A stretch of DNA of 21,044 bases from an uncultured Pseudomonadales bacterium (GCA_937998635.1 CALLDA010000218.1:1-21044), one strand, 5' to 3'; shown: positions 1 through 7,277, counted from the first letter of the stretch. Translations and numbers: made by a program. The notes: generated from the sequence alone by a model not told the origin.

Positions 1-390
1 CACACCGGCGATGCGGCCAGCCTCGACGAAGAAGGTTTTCTGTATATAAAAGACCGGGTCAAGGATATGATCATCACCGGCGGTGAAAATGTCTTCCCCG
101 CCGAAGTGGAAAACGCCCTGCACAGTCATGCCGATATTGCCGATGTCGCGGTGATCGGTATTCCCGATGACAAATGGGGCGAGGCCATCAAAGCGGCCGT
201 TGTACTCAAGCCCGGTTCTAGCCTTAGTGAAGCCGACATTATCGACTACGCCCGCACCCGTATTGCGGGCTTCAAAGTACCTAAATCCATCGATTTTATT
301 GACGAACTACCGAGAAACCCATCTGGCAAGATACTGCGCCGAGAGCTGAGAGCACCCTACTGGGAAGCGGTCGGTCGACAAGTCAGTTAA
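1..390 (+). CDS. Acyl-CoA synthetase (AMP-binding, ANL superfamily), 3' fragment
   Basis: This is the last 129 residues of an ATP-dependent acyl-CoA synthetase that joins a carboxylic acid to CoA through an acyl-adenylate. The frame is open from base 1, so the gene begins outside the window. The visible part starts with HTGD (the Asp that binds the AMP ribose in this family), then DRVKDMIITGGENVFPAEVE, the hinge and A8 motif leading into the C-terminal subdomain. Near the end, NPSGKILRREL carries the conserved catalytic Lys needed for adenylation. The substrate cannot be read from this part. Medium- and long-chain fatty acids or cyclic acids are all possible given the CoA-transferase and acyl-CoA carboxyltransferase nearby. 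The family call is secure, the specificity unknown. Confidence 0.93.
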   Translation, partial: HTGDAASLDEEGFLYIKDRVKDMIITGGENVFPAEVENALHSHADIADVAVIGIPDDKWGEAIKAAVVLKPGSSLSEADIIDYARTRIAGFKVPKSIDFIDELPRNPSGKILRRELRAPYWEAVGRQVS

Positions 391-418
391 CCATCCACCC
401 TCAGCAACGCGCTTTATC

Positions 419-447
419 TTGACTCACCGGGGCCAACTAAATATAGT
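419..447 (+). promoter_or_regulatory. Sigma70-type promoter of the tRNA-Arg gene
   Basis: TTGACT (419-424) and TATAGT (442-447) are separated by exactly 17 bases, five of six matches to consensus in each hexamer. The bases after the -10 (448-455, acgcgccc) are GC-rich, the discriminator type found at stringently controlled stable-RNA promoters. Transcription would start near 454, a few bases before the mature tRNA 5' end. The boxes are seen directly, the regulation is inferred. Confidence 0.75.
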
Positions 448-459
448 ACGCGCCCTCAC

Positions 460-536
460 GCACTCGTAGCTCAGCTGGATAGAGTACCCGGCTACGAACC
501 GGGCGGTCGGAGGTTCGAATCCTCCCGAGTGCGCCA
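460..536 (+). tRNA. tRNA-Arg, anticodon ACG
   Basis: A 77-nt tRNA with all arms visible. The acceptor stem is GCACTCG/CGAGTGC (460-466 with 526-532). The D arm is 469-485, with one G-T pair closing GCTC/GAGT. The anticodon stem is CCCGG/CCGGG (487-491, 499-503) around the loop CTACGAA, giving anticodon ACG at 494-496. The T arm is GGAGG-TTCGAAT-CCTCC (509-525). The discriminator is G533 and the CCA end (534-536) is encoded. A34 is expected to be edited to inosine by TadA so that it reads CGU, CGC and CGA. The gene stands alone with its own promoter. Confidence 0.97.
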
Positions 537-605
537 AATAGCCTGTTAAATCAATATATTTTAATCCCACCTAAATACCAGCTCGCTATATATTAACCAG
601 TTGTC

Positions 606-625
606 AAGACTTTGTGGAAAGTCTT
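606..625. terminator. Hairpin between tRNA-Arg and the convergent CoA-transferase gene
   Basis: AAGACTTT (606-613) and AAAGTCTT (618-625) form a perfect 8-bp stem with a GTGG loop, lying between two convergent transcription units. Neither strand has a T-run after the stem, so it is not a textbook intrinsic terminator. It may act in both directions or only protect 3' ends. Confidence 0.4.
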
Positions 626-635
626 CACCTTCGGT

Positions 636-1841
636 CTAAGGCCCGATAACCCCAGTCTTCACCAGCTCCATAATATCGTCCTGAGACAGGCCTAGCAGCT
701 CGCCATAAACCAGATCGTTTTGCTCACCCAGTGCCGGGGGTAAACGTGCTTCAATGGTTTCTCCCGTAGCAATATTGAGAGGTGAATTCATCAGCGTCAC
801 ATCACCCATGATCGGGTGATGAATATCACGCAGCATACCTCGGTCGTGCATGTGCTGATCGGCCAGAACCTCCTCCACGTCACGAACCATAGCGCTGGGC
901 ACACCGCCTGCCTGTAATTTTTCGAGCACTTCTGATTTGCTATGCAGACGTGTCCAGTCTGAAACAATGTCGTCTACTTCCTGCATACACCTGGCTCGTC
1001 CATCCCGAGTTTTAAATGCTTCATGCTCCAGGAGATCGTGGCGACCTATGGCCCTAAGCAGACTCCGCCAGTGACCATCCCGAACACAGATAATCGAGAC
1101 GTGGCCATCGTTTGTTTCGTACACGTTGTAAGGCGCCAGAGTCAGAGCGGCATGGCGATTATCGGTGCGCTGCTGTACTTGTCTGTCATGAAAATAATAG
1201 GCTCCAAACACCGAGGCCATAGTCGGTAAGACCGTATCCTGCATGGCCATATCGATCACCGCGCCCTTACCGCTGCTTTGCCGCTCAAACAACTTGCTTA
1301 CTATTGCCCCATAGAGGTGAACGCCGCCAAAAAAATCACATAATGCCACCCCTGCCCGCAAAGGCGGGGAATCTTCAAAGCCGGTCACACTCATGATGCC
1401 GGACATGGCCTGCACGGTTAAATCCATGGCCAGATAGTCACGATGAACACCGCTACGGCCATAGCCCGACCCCGCTGCATAAATGAGTTTCGGGTTTATC
1501 TCCAATAATGTTTCCGCCGACAAACCCAGGTTTGCCATGGTATCCGGCGCGAAATTCTCCAGTACAACATCGGCTTTTTCGACCAGTTGCTTGAACATTT
1601 CGAGTCCCTTATCGGACTTTAAATTCAGGGATATGGATTCCTTATTCTGATTCAACACCATAAAGGGATAGGCTGCTGAACTGGTTTCGCTTGTTCCGCG
1701 CAGGGCCTCCCCTTTTAGTGATTCAACCTTGATCACTCGAGCCCCAGCCATGGCCATAAGAAAGGTGGCATAGGGGCCATTATAGATTTGACCAAGATCA
1801 AGCACGGTAATCCCGGAAAGACTCGCGGCATCTGTCATCAT
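636..1841 (-). CDS. CaiB/BaiF family CoA transferase (class III)
   Basis: A 401-residue protein, a usual length for class III CoA transferases, which move CoA between an acyl-CoA donor and a free acid through a covalent aspartyl-CoA intermediate. The N-terminal LSGITVLDLGQIYNGPYAT and VIKVES follow the family opening. The block YLAMDLTVQAMSGIMSVTG and then GVALCDFFGG places an Asp at residue 169, the position of the catalytic Asp in formyl-CoA transferase. The start is MM, with AAGGA a few bases upstream. The gene is convergent with the tRNA and has no co-directional partner nearby. Substrate is unknown; related enzymes act on carnitine, bile acids, succinate/itaconate and alpha-methylacyl-CoA (racemases of the same fold). 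The start could be 1841 or 1838. Confidence 0.92.
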   Translation of the reverse strand: MMTDAASLSGITVLDLGQIYNGPYATFLMAMAGARVIKVESLKGEALRGTSETSSAAYPFMVLNQNKESISLNLKSDKGLEMFKQLVEKADVVLENFAPDTMANLGLSAETLLEINPKLIYAAGSGYGRSGVHRDYLAMDLTVQAMSGIMSVTGFEDSPPLRAGVALCDFFGGVHLYGAIVSKLFERQSSGKGAVIDMAMQDTVLPTMASVFGAYYFHDRQVQQRTDNRHAALTLAPYNVYETNDGHVSIICVRDGHWRSLLRAIGRHDLLEHEAFKTRDGRARCMQEVDDIVSDWTRLHSKSEVLEKLQAGGVPSAMVRDVEEVLADQHMHDRGMLRDIHHPIMGDVTLMNSPLNIATGETIEARLPPALGEQNDLVYGELLGLSQDDIMELVKTGVIGP

Positions 1842-2200
1842 TTAATCCTTAAAAGAGCGTTTTATACTGATGGATCGGATAGTATCACCTGGAATTAAGG
1901 GTACTTCGATAAAGACTTAATATTCCGTTCTCTTCTAGCACTTACCTTAAGATCAGCTAAGACGTTACACTTAAGGAACCTCTGATTAATTCTGGACGAA
2001 GTAGATTGTGATCTAAAATATCCAGATTTAAGGCGTAAATCGCACGTAATAGCTAGCTATTGCGAAGGTTTGCAACGAAGAAGCTGGGTATTTTGGGCGC
2101 AAGATACGAGTTCATGAATTGATCAGAGGTTCCTTAAGGTTTAGCGCTTGATAGGCAAGCAACTACACTCAACCTCGAAGTAAAAAAGGCAGCTCCTACC
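1842..2200. other. 359-bp intergenic region holding a palindromic repeat element
   Basis: This lies between the divergently transcribed CoA transferase and acyl-CoA carboxyltransferase genes. No credible coding frame was found. About half of it is the palindromic MITE-like element at 1970-2138. The rest (1842-1969 and 2139-2200) is AT-rich and presumably carries the two promoters. No convincing -35/-10 pair was identified there. Confidence 0.6.
1975..2133. mobile_element. MITE-like non-autonomous element, IS5-type ends, flanked by TTAA
   Basis: A 159-bp non-coding element bounded by inverted repeats. The left end reads GGAACCTCTGATTAATTC (1975-1992); the right end (2116-2133) is its reverse complement with one mismatch. 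TTAA flanks both ends (1971-1974, 2134-2137), fitting the 4-bp YTAR duplications of the IS5 group. The symmetry extends to CTTAAG, so the repeat may also be read as 23 bp (1970-1992/2116-2138). Inside, 2013-2025 pairs with 2084-2096 over 13 positions (two G-T pairs), and 2048-2061 is a perfect palindrome, AATAGCTAGCTATT. All three pairings are centred at 2054-2054.5. There is no room for a transposase, so it would need to be mobilised in trans. The IS5 link is from memory of end sequences and is unverified. Confidence 0.8.
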
Positions 2201-3754
2201 GTGACGAAAATAAAAACCCAGCCGCAACCGAGTATTAACGTTGATAAAAATCAGGTTTTGGCAGACTTTAAAGATCGCTTGAAATGTACGCTGGATGAAG
2301 GTCGTCCCGCACCCATCGCCAAACACCATGCCAGAGGCTATCGCAGCGCCCGGGAAAATCTTGAGGACCTTTGCGATACCGATTCGTTCCTTGAATACGG
2401 TCAACTCGCCGTTGCCGCTCAACGCAAGCGCAGAGAGTTTGATGATCTAAAAATCAACACCGCTGCCGACGGCATTATCACCGGTCAAGCGACCATCAAT
2501 GCAGATTTGTTTGGTGCCCAGGCGAGCCGCGCCATAGTTATCGTCAATGACTACACCGTCCTGGCAGGTACTCAGGGGGTCTTCCATCATAAAAAACTTG
2601 ATCGAGCGCTCGAACTGGCCGAAGAATTAAAACTGCCCGTGGTGATGTACACCGAAGGCGGTGGTGGTCGACCGGGCGATACCGACTACGAATTGAGTAT
2701 GGATCTAAACTCTTTTGCGTCCTGGGCTAGTCTTGCTGGTCAGGTACCGACCATCGCCGTAAATAACGGTTATTGTTTCGCCGGCAATGCGGCTTTGTTC
2801 GGCTGCGGCGATATCACCATCGCCACGAAAACCTCGTGGATTGGTATGGCTGGACCCGCGATGATTGAAGGCGGCGGCATGGGCGCCTATAAACCCACGG
2901 ACATAGGCCCCATTGACACGCAAACCAAAAATGGCGTGGTCGATATAGTTGCCGAAGATGAAGCCGATGCCACGCGCATCGCTCAGCAGGCGCTGTCCTA
3001 CTTTCAGGGTACAACTGAGCACTGGACTTGTCCGGACCAAAATAAACTGTGGGAACTAATGCCAGCTGACCGTCGCTACACCTATAAAGTCAGGCGGATT
3101 ATCACCACCCTGGCAGACATCGACTCCTTTCTGGAAGTTCGACCGGATTATGGCCCCGGCATAATTACGGGATTTTTACGCATAGAAGGCAAGCCCTTCG
3201 GTTTGATCTGCAACGACTGCCAGCATTTGGGTGGTGCAATCGACGCCGAAGGTTCGCTAACCGGCGCGCGTTTTCTTGACCTCTGCAACAATTTTGGCTT
3301 GCCGGTTCTGTGCCTGGTCGATACGCCAGGCTTTATGGTGGGGCCAGAAAGCGAAGTCGAAGGATCGGTTCGAAAAATGTCCGATTTAATGATCGCGGGC
3401 GCTCGTTTAAAGTCACCGATGGTGGCAATCTTTTTACGCAAGGGTTATGGGCTTGGGGCCATCGCCATGACCGGCGGCAGCTTTGGCCGGCCGGTTTATA
3501 GTGCCTCATGGCCGAGCGGCGAATTTGGTGCGATGGGGCTAGAGGGTGCTGTACATCTTGGTTTTAAAAAAGAACTTGAAGCTGCGACCACCCCAGAAGA
3601 AAAAGACAAACTGTTTAACAAATTACTGAATGCTATGTATGAACGCGGCAAAGCAACGACAGCTGCCACTTACCTGGAAATCGATGCGGTGATCGATCCC
3701 GCAGATACTCGCAAAGTAATTAGGCAAGCCGTAGGTTCTGTGGAGAATAGTTAA
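2201..3754 (+). CDS. Acyl-CoA carboxylase, carboxyltransferase (beta) subunit
   Basis: 517 residues with the two crotonase-fold halves of biotin-dependent carboxyltransferases (PccB/MccB/AccD5 type), which move CO2 from carboxybiotin to an acyl-CoA. The N-half has NDYTVLAGTQGVFHHKKLDR and EGGGGRPGD, an acyl-CoA/oxyanion region. The C-half has LVDTPGFMVGPESE, then RKGYGLGAIAMTGG and SWPSGEFGAMG, the biotin-side oxyanion loop. The start is GTG with only a weak AAGGCAG upstream, and no internal ATG fits better. No biotin carboxylase or biotin carrier subunit is nearby, although such enzymes need one. The palindromic element ends 62 bp upstream and may have altered the promoter. The acyl substrate is unknown. 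Confidence 0.9.
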   Translation: MTKIKTQPQPSINVDKNQVLADFKDRLKCTLDEGRPAPIAKHHARGYRSARENLEDLCDTDSFLEYGQLAVAAQRKRREFDDLKINTAADGIITGQATINADLFGAQASRAIVIVNDYTVLAGTQGVFHHKKLDRALELAEELKLPVVMYTEGGGGRPGDTDYELSMDLNSFASWASLAGQVPTIAVNNGYCFAGNAALFGCGDITIATKTSWIGMAGPAMIEGGGMGAYKPTDIGPIDTQTKNGVVDIVAEDEADATRIAQQALSYFQGTTEHWTCPDQNKLWELMPADRRYTYKVRRIITTLADIDSFLEVRPDYGPGIITGFLRIEGKPFGLICNDCQHLGGAIDAEGSLTGARFLDLCNNFGLPVLCLVDTPGFMVGPESEVEGSVRKMSDLMIAGARLKSPMVAIFLRKGYGLGAIAMTGGSFGRPVYSASWPSGEFGAMGLEGAVHLGFKKELEAATTPEEKDKLFNKLLNAMYERGKATTAATYLEIDAVIDPADTRKVIRQAVGSVENS

Positions 3755-3951
3755 AATGACAGCGCCTGGCCGGATCAAATAACTTACTCTTAGGCTAAAT
3801 TAGGTTCACTAAACCCACAATTTTCTGCCGCCAGTTCACATATAGGAGGACGAATCTAGACCAACACTATGTTTGATAAGGTATTTTTATTATTATAGGT
3901 GTAAGAAAACACGACAAGCCGATATCCACGATCAATAGATGCCTCCTTACG

Positions 3952-4623
3952 ATGTCCAATTATTTTCGCCAATTTTCGCTACTCACTATTGCAGCACTGA
4001 TCATAGTTGCCCCGCCAGCAGCACTGGCGGGCAGTGTCTATAAATTTAGCGACGGCAACGGAAATGTACTTTTTACCAATGTTGTAAACGCCCAAAAAAA
4101 ACCCGCGGGCGACGACCTGTCTGAATTCAACACCCTCGAACTTATCACCTGGTTTCCCGATACCAACGTGCACAACTACAACAATTGGGGTGACGACGAG
4201 TCGGCCGTGCTACCCAGTTACAGCAAATTACGGGACACCTTCGACTCCCTGATTAAACGAGAAGCGGACAGGCACAAAGTCGAGCGAGGCCTGGTCAAAG
4301 CCGTTATCCACACGGAATCCGGGTTTAACCCTAAAGCACTGTCAAAACCCGGCGCGCAGGGTTTGATGCAATTGATGCCGGCCACCGCCAAACGCTACAA
4401 CGTAACAGACCCTTTTGACCCCGCCCAAAATGTCCGTGCGGGTACCGAACATTTAAAATATTTACTTGATCGGTATGATCAAATTGAGCTTGCACTGGCT
4501 GCCTATAATGCTGGCGAAGGCAACGTCGAAAAATACGGCGGTGTGCCTCCATTCACAGAAACTCGGGACTATATCAAGCGCGTTATGTCCCGTTATCACG
4601 GACTATATCTCAACAAGATATAG
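3952..4623 (+). CDS. Exported lytic transglycosylase (DUF4124 + SLT domain)
   Basis: 223 residues. A signal peptide (about 1-26, hydrophobic core LLTIAALIIVA, cleavage near ALAG) is followed by SVYKFSDGNGNVLFTN, a DUF4124-like segment. A goose-lysozyme/SLT-fold transglycosylase domain spans about 105-215. It has the catalytic Glu at 122 in HTESGFNP, then GAQGLMQLMPATA (134-146) and AYNAGEGNV (184-192). It should cleave peptidoglycan glycan strands in the periplasm, forming 1,6-anhydro-MurNAc ends. There is no lipobox, so it is probably soluble. It stands alone. The 197-bp upstream gap has AT-rich sequence (3870-3900) with TTGATA at 3873-3878 but no clean -10, and no Shine-Dalgarno precedes the ATG. 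The start is supported by the signal peptide. Confidence 0.93.
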   Translation: MSNYFRQFSLLTIAALIIVAPPAALAGSVYKFSDGNGNVLFTNVVNAQKKPAGDDLSEFNTLELITWFPDTNVHNYNNWGDDESAVLPSYSKLRDTFDSLIKREADRHKVERGLVKAVIHTESGFNPKALSKPGAQGLMQLMPATAKRYNVTDPFDPAQNVRAGTEHLKYLLDRYDQIELALAAYNAGEGNVEKYGGVPPFTETRDYIKRVMSRYHGLYLNKI

Positions 4624-4723
4624 CAGACCCCTGTCAAATATACCTGCTAGACATTAAAGGATATGGCCCTATACTCCGTCGCTGATTAACTTATAGTCGC
4701 CCGCAACACAGTCGATTCCTCTA

Positions 4724-4757
4724 TTAGCTGAGCATGCCTTTTAGCTGTGCATGCCTT
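4724..4757 (+). repeat. 17-bp tandem duplication with GCATGC cores
   Basis: TTAGCTGAGCATGCCTT (4724-4740) is followed directly by TTAGCTGTGCATGCCTT (4741-4757), 16 of 17 bases identical. Each copy holds the palindrome GCATGC. It could be a paired protein-binding site or a recent slippage duplication. Function unknown. Confidence 0.8.
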
Positions 4758-4768
4758 GTTACCGCTGT

Positions 4769-4786
4769 AGCCTGGAAAACCAGGCT
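4769..4786. other. Short perfect hairpin, AGCCTGG-aaaa-CCAGGCT
   Basis: A 7-bp perfect stem with an AAAA loop lies 12 bases after the tandem duplication. It has no T-run, so it is more likely an RNA leader structure or a binding site than a terminator. Confidence 0.4.
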
Positions 4787-4800
4787 TAAAACTCTGGAGT

Positions 4801-4845
4801 AATTGTGCGAGAAATTTCCTCGACGGACGAAACTCGTGCGCAATT
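4801..4845. promoter_or_regulatory. Imperfect inverted repeat upstream of the monooxygenase gene
   Basis: AATTGTGCGAG (4801-4811) is partly mirrored by CTCGTGCGCAATT (4833-4845). The arms differ by two bases in length, so symmetry is incomplete. It may be an operator for an unlinked regulator or a leader hairpin. Weak evidence. Confidence 0.3.
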
Positions 4846-4940
4846 AAATAACACCGAACAAACAATACCTGATTTTATTAAAGGCTTTATTCACCCACTT
4901 TACTTAACCCGTAAAAAACAAAGAAGGACGCTAGAAACCA

Positions 4941-6587
4941 ATGATTGATTCAGACACTAAAACACTCGACGCGGTCGTCGTCGGCACCGGCATGGCCGGT
5001 ATGTATATGCTGTACCGTTTACGCAATAAAGGCCTTAATGTTATCGCCGTTGAAGCTGGCACCGGTGTCGGTGGCGCATGGTACTGGAACCGTTATCCCG
5101 GATGCCGTTGTGACGTTCCAAGCATTGAATATTCCTATTCTTTCTCAAAAGAGCTGGAGCAGGAATGGGACTGGACCGAAGCAATGGTTGGCCAGCCAGA
5201 GCTAGAAAAGTATCTCAACCACGTTGCCGACCGCTTTGATCTGCGTAAAGACATTAAATTTAGCACTCGCGTCACTGCCGCCAGTTACCACGAAGACAAC
5301 GGTCGCTGGGCAGTAGAAACCGATCAGGGCGACAAGTACGACACGAATTACTGTGTTATGGCCACCGGTTGCTTAACTATCCCCAATTACCCGGATATCA
5401 AAAATGCCGACGCATTTAAGGGCGAGGTTTACCACACGGCCACATGGCCTAAAGAAGAAGTCGATTTTACTGGTAAGCGTGTCGCCGTGATCGGTTGTGG
5501 TTCTTCCGGCGTTCAAACGATTCCTGTCATCGCCTCAAAAGCCAAAGAGCTGATCGCCTTCCAGCGCAGTCCTGTTTACACCTTCCCGGCTAAAAATGCA
5601 CCCATGAAGCCCGAGTTTCTTGCTCAGGCAAAAAAAGATTATCCAGAGATTCGCGAAAAACAACGTAATTGTGCTTCAGGGATTGCCGGTTACAGCGGTC
5701 CTAAAAAACCTAAAGTAGAAGGCGCGCCGAAAAAACGCAAGGCCAGCCGTAAAATCCTCGGACTCACAGCTGAACAACGCCAGGCTGAGCTAGAAGAGTT
5801 TGGCATTGGTGCCATTCCCAATTACGTTGACGCCTTCTTTAACGAAGAAGCCAATGGCATCGTTCGGGAAATGTTTGACCAGGAACTGAAAAGGATTGTT
5901 AAAGATCCACAAAAAGCTGACGCCCTGTCGCCCAAAGATTATCCGCTGCACTGTAAACGCCCAGTAATCGACACCAATTATTACGATGTCTTTAACGAAG
6001 ATCACGTCAGCATTGTCGACTTGCGCAAAGGTGGTATTGAAGAGTTAACGGCCACGGGCCTGCGTACCGCAAACGCCGAATACGAATTCGATATTCTTGT
6101 CTACGCAACGGGCTTTGATGCCATGACCGGTGGCATGACGGCGATTGATATTCGCGGTAAAGGTGGCGAGTCGATCAAAGACAAATGGGCTGATGGGCCA
6201 ACTGCCTATCTCGGTTTACAAGTCTGCGGTTTCCCCAACCTGTTTACGATCACCGGCCCAGGCAGCCCCTCTATTTTGAGTAATGTGATTGTTTCCATTG
6301 AATACCACTGCGAATGGATTGATCAAACCATTTCCTACCTACGAGACAACAATATCAAGGCGATGGAAGCCGAACAGTCTGCGGCAGACGAATGGGCAAT
6401 CCACGTTAACGATGCGGCCCAAGGCACCATGTACGTCGCACCGACCTGTAACTCCTGGTATCTGGGTTCTAACATCGAAGGCAAAAAACGCATGTTTATG
6501 CCTTATTTAGGCGGTGTCGATAAGTACGACGAAAAGTGTCGTGAAGTGGTGGCTAATGGCTACGAAGGGTTTTCTTTGACTAGCTAG
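4941..6587 (+). CDS. Flavin-dependent Baeyer-Villiger monooxygenase
   Basis: 548 residues, the length of class B monooxygenases of the cyclohexanone/phenylacetone type. They use FAD, NADPH and O2 to insert oxygen next to a ketone, giving an ester or lactone. Seen: FAD Rossmann motif GTGMAG (15-20) with GGAWYWNRYPG; the Baeyer-Villiger fingerprint FKGEVYHTATWP (159-170, matching FxGxxxHxxxWP); the NADPH Rossmann motif GCGSSG (185-190) and QRSP; CKRPVIDTNYYDVFN with Arg340 at the likely catalytic arginine; and the ATG-type motif YATGFDAMTGG. Residues 254-271 form an unusual lysine/arginine-rich stretch (KKPKVEGAPKKRKASRK). The gene is monocistronic, ending at a strong terminator 44 bp on. The natural ketone is unknown; cyclic, steroid or terpene ketones are likely. 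Confidence 0.93.
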   Translation: MIDSDTKTLDAVVVGTGMAGMYMLYRLRNKGLNVIAVEAGTGVGGAWYWNRYPGCRCDVPSIEYSYSFSKELEQEWDWTEAMVGQPELEKYLNHVADRFDLRKDIKFSTRVTAASYHEDNGRWAVETDQGDKYDTNYCVMATGCLTIPNYPDIKNADAFKGEVYHTATWPKEEVDFTGKRVAVIGCGSSGVQTIPVIASKAKELIAFQRSPVYTFPAKNAPMKPEFLAQAKKDYPEIREKQRNCASGIAGYSGPKKPKVEGAPKKRKASRKILGLTAEQRQAELEEFGIGAIPNYVDAFFNEEANGIVREMFDQELKRIVKDPQKADALSPKDYPLHCKRPVIDTNYYDVFNEDHVSIVDLRKGGIEELTATGLRTANAEYEFDILVYATGFDAMTGGMTAIDIRGKGGESIKDKWADGPTAYLGLQVCGFPNLFTITGPGSPSILSNVIVSIEYHCEWIDQTISYLRDNNIKAMEAEQSAADEWAIHVNDAAQGTMYVAPTCNSWYLGSNIEGKKRMFMPYLGGVDKYDEKCREVVANGYEGFSLTS

Positions 6588-6630
6588 TCCACAAATACAC
6601 GTACGTCTTTATAGGCATACACACGTAGAT

Positions 6631-6672
6631 AAAAGCACCGTCAAGCAGGAAAATCGTTGGCGGTGCTTTTTT
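6631..6672 (+). terminator. Intrinsic terminator of the monooxygenase gene
   Basis: AAAAGCACCGTCAA (6631-6644) pairs with TTGGCGGTGCTTTT (6657-6670), a 14-bp stem with one G-T pair and a 12-nt loop, running into TTTTTT. The A-tract before and T-tract after could make it work in both directions. Confidence 0.92.
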
Positions 6673-6740
6673 ATTTCGATTTTTCCTAGCTGAAACATTG
6701 AGCACCAGCCAATTTTATGTACCACGTCACGTATTGCTTA

Positions 6741-6763
6741 AAACGGGGACAAATAACCCGTTT
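6741..6763. promoter_or_regulatory. Inverted repeat overlapping a -35 region
   Basis: AAACGGG (6741-6747) and CCCGTTT (6757-6763) are perfect complements separated by 9 bases. The right arm touches the proposed -35 hexamer at 6762, a position suited to a repressor. Inference from position only. Confidence 0.4.
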
Positions 6764-6789
6764 GGTTTCAGTAGATTAAGCGCTATACT
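6762..6789 (+). promoter_or_regulatory. Candidate promoter of the small exported protein gene
   Basis: TTGGTT (6762-6767) and TATACT (6784-6789) are 16 bases apart, giving a leader of about 105 nt before the GTG start at 6901. Confidence 0.45.
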
Positions 6790-6900
6790 TCAGGAACTGG
6801 CGTGCAAGTGGCTTCCTGTTAGTGACATCAATTATCTGATTTCAAACCGAAAGCCCTCACTCAAATCAAAACAGCGCCTTTTATTCAGGAGGAATTCCCA

Positions 6901-7236
6901 GTGATCTTAGAAAAATTCAAACGTATGCCTGCGCTCCGTGCCCTCGCCCTTATCGCCGCCCTGTTAATGTGTCAGCCATCGTTCGCCTACGAAGCACCAA
7001 AAACACCGCCCACCGGCATTGAAATGGCTGCAGACCTGATCATCGGACGACCTATAGGACTTGTTATAGCCCTTGCCGGGACCGCAGTGTTTCTAGTCGG
7101 GCTACCCTTCAATGCAGCCGGTGGTAATGTTAAAGATTCCGCCGAAAAACTCGTAGCTGGTCCTGTCATGTCAACCTTTGTTCGTTGCCTGGGTTGTCCA
7201 GATAGCGGATACAGAACCCAGCACCAAAACCAGTAA
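6901..7236 (+). CDS. Small exported hypothetical protein
   Basis: 111 residues starting at GTG, decided by the strong Shine-Dalgarno AGGAGG 8 bases before it. A signal sequence (about 12-29, ALRALALIAALLMCQPSFAY, cleavage near SFA) is followed by a mature region with one hydrophobic helix (GLVIALAGTAVFLVGLPF). A conserved-looking tail, SAEKLVAGPVMSTFVRCLGCPD, carries a CxxC pair. I recall similar short proteins in Pseudomonas-type genomes, sometimes mislabelled as transporters, but no function is known to me. It is too small to be a transporter by itself. It is probably inner-membrane anchored facing the periplasm, and the CLGC could bind metal or form a disulfide. It converges on the TauE/SafE gene. 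Confidence 0.8.
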   Translation: MILEKFKRMPALRALALIAALLMCQPSFAYEAPKTPPTGIEMAADLIIGRPIGLVIALAGTAVFLVGLPFNAAGGNVKDSAEKLVAGPVMSTFVRCLGCPDSGYRTQHQNQ

Positions 7237-7243
7237 ACCAGTC

Positions 7244-7258
7244 AGGGCTGATAGCCCT
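7244..7258. other. Small hairpin AGGGCT-gat-AGCCCT
   Basis: A perfect 6-bp stem with a 3-nt loop, 8 bases after the stop of the small exported protein. It has no T-run. It may stabilise the mRNA 3' end or pause transcription with the larger hairpin that follows. Confidence 0.4.
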
Positions 7259-7277
7259 ACTCCTGAGACATCTAGTG

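Larger units (their letters stand above)
4624..4940. other. 317-bp intergenic region with tandem repeat and hairpins
   Basis: No coding frame is supported here. It contains a 17-bp tandem duplication (4724-4757), a 7-bp-stem hairpin (4769-4786) and a rough inverted repeat (4801-4845), then an AT-rich leader to the monooxygenase start at 4941 with AAGGACG as a distant Shine-Dalgarno. It probably carries the monooxygenase promoter and operator. Confidence 0.55.
6673..6900. other. Intergenic leader, no gene (gap 6588-6900 with the terminator)
   Basis: After the terminator no convincing gene is seen; a 68-codon TTG-start frame here has no recognisable features. The stretch holds a hairpin or operator-like inverted repeat and a promoter, and ends with the Shine-Dalgarno AGGAGG (6887-6892) eight bases before the next GTG start. 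Confidence 0.55.

Noticed and set aside
3869..3898. Nine-codon frame (ATG to TAG) in the gap before the lytic transglycosylase, with AGGAGG upstream
   Set aside because: The AGGAGG is about 20 bases from the ATG, too far to act as its ribosome-binding site, and the peptide is too short to judge.
6698..6904. 68-codon TTG-start frame between the monooxygenase and the small exported protein
   Set aside because: No ribosome-binding site, no recognisable domain, and it runs through the proposed promoter, hairpin and Shine-Dalgarno of the next gene.
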